Shown piece after piece: positions 4,675 to 5,112 of a stretch of 5,112 nucleotides of DNA. The notes under the pieces were generated by a model. The model was not told the origin of the DNA and ran no database searches. It saw only the letters and a program-made list of their open reading frames with translations. How positions within the stretch are numbered: position 1 is the first letter of the stretch; each line of letters begins with the position of its first letter. Source of the DNA: Gammaproteobacteria bacterium (lineage in GTDB: Bacteria; Pseudomonadota; Gammaproteobacteria; Eutrophobiales; Eutrophobiaceae); the NCBI GenBank assembly GCA_003645215.1, contig QNEM01000159.1, positions 1 through 5,112 on the forward strand, given 5' to 3'. Made by a program: the position numbers and the translations under genes.

Positions 4675-4754
4675 TTATCGTCATGCTGGTGAATACCAGC
4701 ATCCAGTAAACAATTGTTTTGACTGGATTCTGGCCTACGCCAGAATGACGATTA
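4675..4754. repeat. 80-bp double-hairpin REP-like palindrome
   Basis: Two 33-bp arms (4675-4707 and 4722-4754) are inverted copies flanking a 14-bp centre, AAACAATTGTTTTG, whose first 12 bp are themselves a perfect palindrome. Each arm carries its own hairpin: GCTGGT-GAAT-ACCAGC on the left, TCTGGC-CTAC-GCCAGA on the right. Outside the stems the arms are nearly identical (ATCGTCAT and ATCCAGT blocks), while inside the stems the differences are paired so that both helices are kept. The element lies between the end of the M17 peptidase gene and the start of the metalloprotease gene, both on the minus strand. It could terminate or stabilise the upstream transcript. It is related to the element at 970-1090. 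Confidence 0.85.
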
Positions 4755-4801
4755 AACGAATTCTGCAGCTTATTCGGAACTTCCTTAATTTGAAAAATTA
4801 A

Positions 4802-5112
4802 TCACATCATTTTTTTATCTAGTAAAAAATTGAGTGTGAAACGAATACCAAAGCCCGTGGTATCTGTAGGTATATGTGCGAGACCACCTTTACGATTACT
4901 ACTGGATAAATCTATATGTATCCATGGTGTGTCATTTTTAACGAAGCGCTGAAGAAATCTTGATGCGAGGATATGGTCCATCCCCGCTTCCAGGGAACAT
5001 TGTTTAACATCAGCGATATCACTTTCAATTGCCTTATCAAAATCTTCATCCATAGGAAATGACCAGACACGTTCACAACTGTCCTTGCCTGCTTCAATCA
5101 GGGTTGGAATAA
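4802..5112 (-). CDS. M17 leucyl aminopeptidase family protein, C-terminal part
   Basis: The last 102 complete codons of a gene that enters from the right edge. The reading frame is open from 5110 down to TGA at 4802-4804. Recognisable M17 C-terminal landmarks are, in order: ERVWSFPMDEDFDKAIESDIADVKQ (the W-x-hP ... SdiADl segment), the ASRFLQRFV helix, PWIHIDLSS (the WaHlDia strand that packs by the active site) and TTGFGIRFTLNFLLD (the final TGxGxR helix). The residues that bind the two metals and the catalytic Lys/Arg lie upstream of the window, so activity cannot be judged. WIHIDLSSSNRKGGLAHIP departs from classical PepA (WAHLDIAG), suggesting a different M17 subfamily. It is separated from the downstream protease gene by the 80-bp palindrome and is probably not in its operon. 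Confidence 0.85.
   Translation of the reverse strand, partial: IPTLIEAGKDSCERVWSFPMDEDFDKAIESDIADVKQCSLEAGMDHILASRFLQRFVKNDTPWIHIDLSSSNRKGGLAHIPTDTTGFGIRFTLNFLLDKKMM

Noticed and set aside
4598..4801. A 67-codon plus-strand open frame across the 80-bp palindrome
   Set aside because: Its middle simply translates the repeat (DWILAYARMT, a common repeat artefact). It has no ribosome-binding site and overlaps the start of the metalloprotease gene.

Overview
The window looks like ordinary chromosomal sequence from a moderately AT-leaning gammaproteobacterium. A YehS (DUF1456) protein close to the E. coli one, a DUF2007/zinc-ribbon protein, a DUF2892 protein, and two copies of a REP-like palindrome of a type common in proteobacterial intergenic regions all point that way. 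The species cannot be named from sequence alone. There is no phage, IS transposase, CRISPR array, tRNA or rRNA. Every stretch without a gene is under 180 bp.

Layout, left to right. (1) The N-terminal end of a YkvA/DUF1232-type gene runs off the left edge on the minus strand. It is divergent from a plus-strand HpcH/HpaI-family aldolase (169-927). The short AT-rich gap holds a palindrome beside an extended -10 box. (2) A cluster of hairpins (about 946-1090), including a pair of REP-like inverted repeats, separates the aldolase from a two-gene plus-strand unit. That unit encodes a DUF2007 protein with a C-terminal zinc ribbon (1104-1412), then a membrane protein with an N-terminal zinc ribbon and a membrane-associated HEAGH zinc-protease motif (1422-2195). 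(3) A DUF2892 membrane protein (2291-2482) follows. Its leader contains a near-consensus FNR/Anr-type box spaced for a class II activated promoter. (4) On the minus strand come yehS (2493-2957), convergent with the DUF2892 gene by 10 bp, and a half-size GDT1/TMEM165-family transporter (3117-3389). (5) A minus-strand two-gene unit follows: a membrane-anchored metzincin-like protease (HExxHxxGxxD plus a downstream Met; 3841-4632) and, 3 nt downstream, a secreted 122-residue protein of unknown function (3469-3837). (6) An 80-bp near-perfect double-hairpin palindrome (4675-4754) separates that unit from the C-terminal part of an M17 leucyl-aminopeptidase-family gene (4802-5112), which runs off the right edge.

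No single pathway joins the genes. The most interesting points are the candidate oxygen-responsive promoter before the DUF2892 gene, the two little-described zinc-protease-like membrane proteins each with a small partner gene, and the two related palindromes whose hairpin stems carry compensating base changes.
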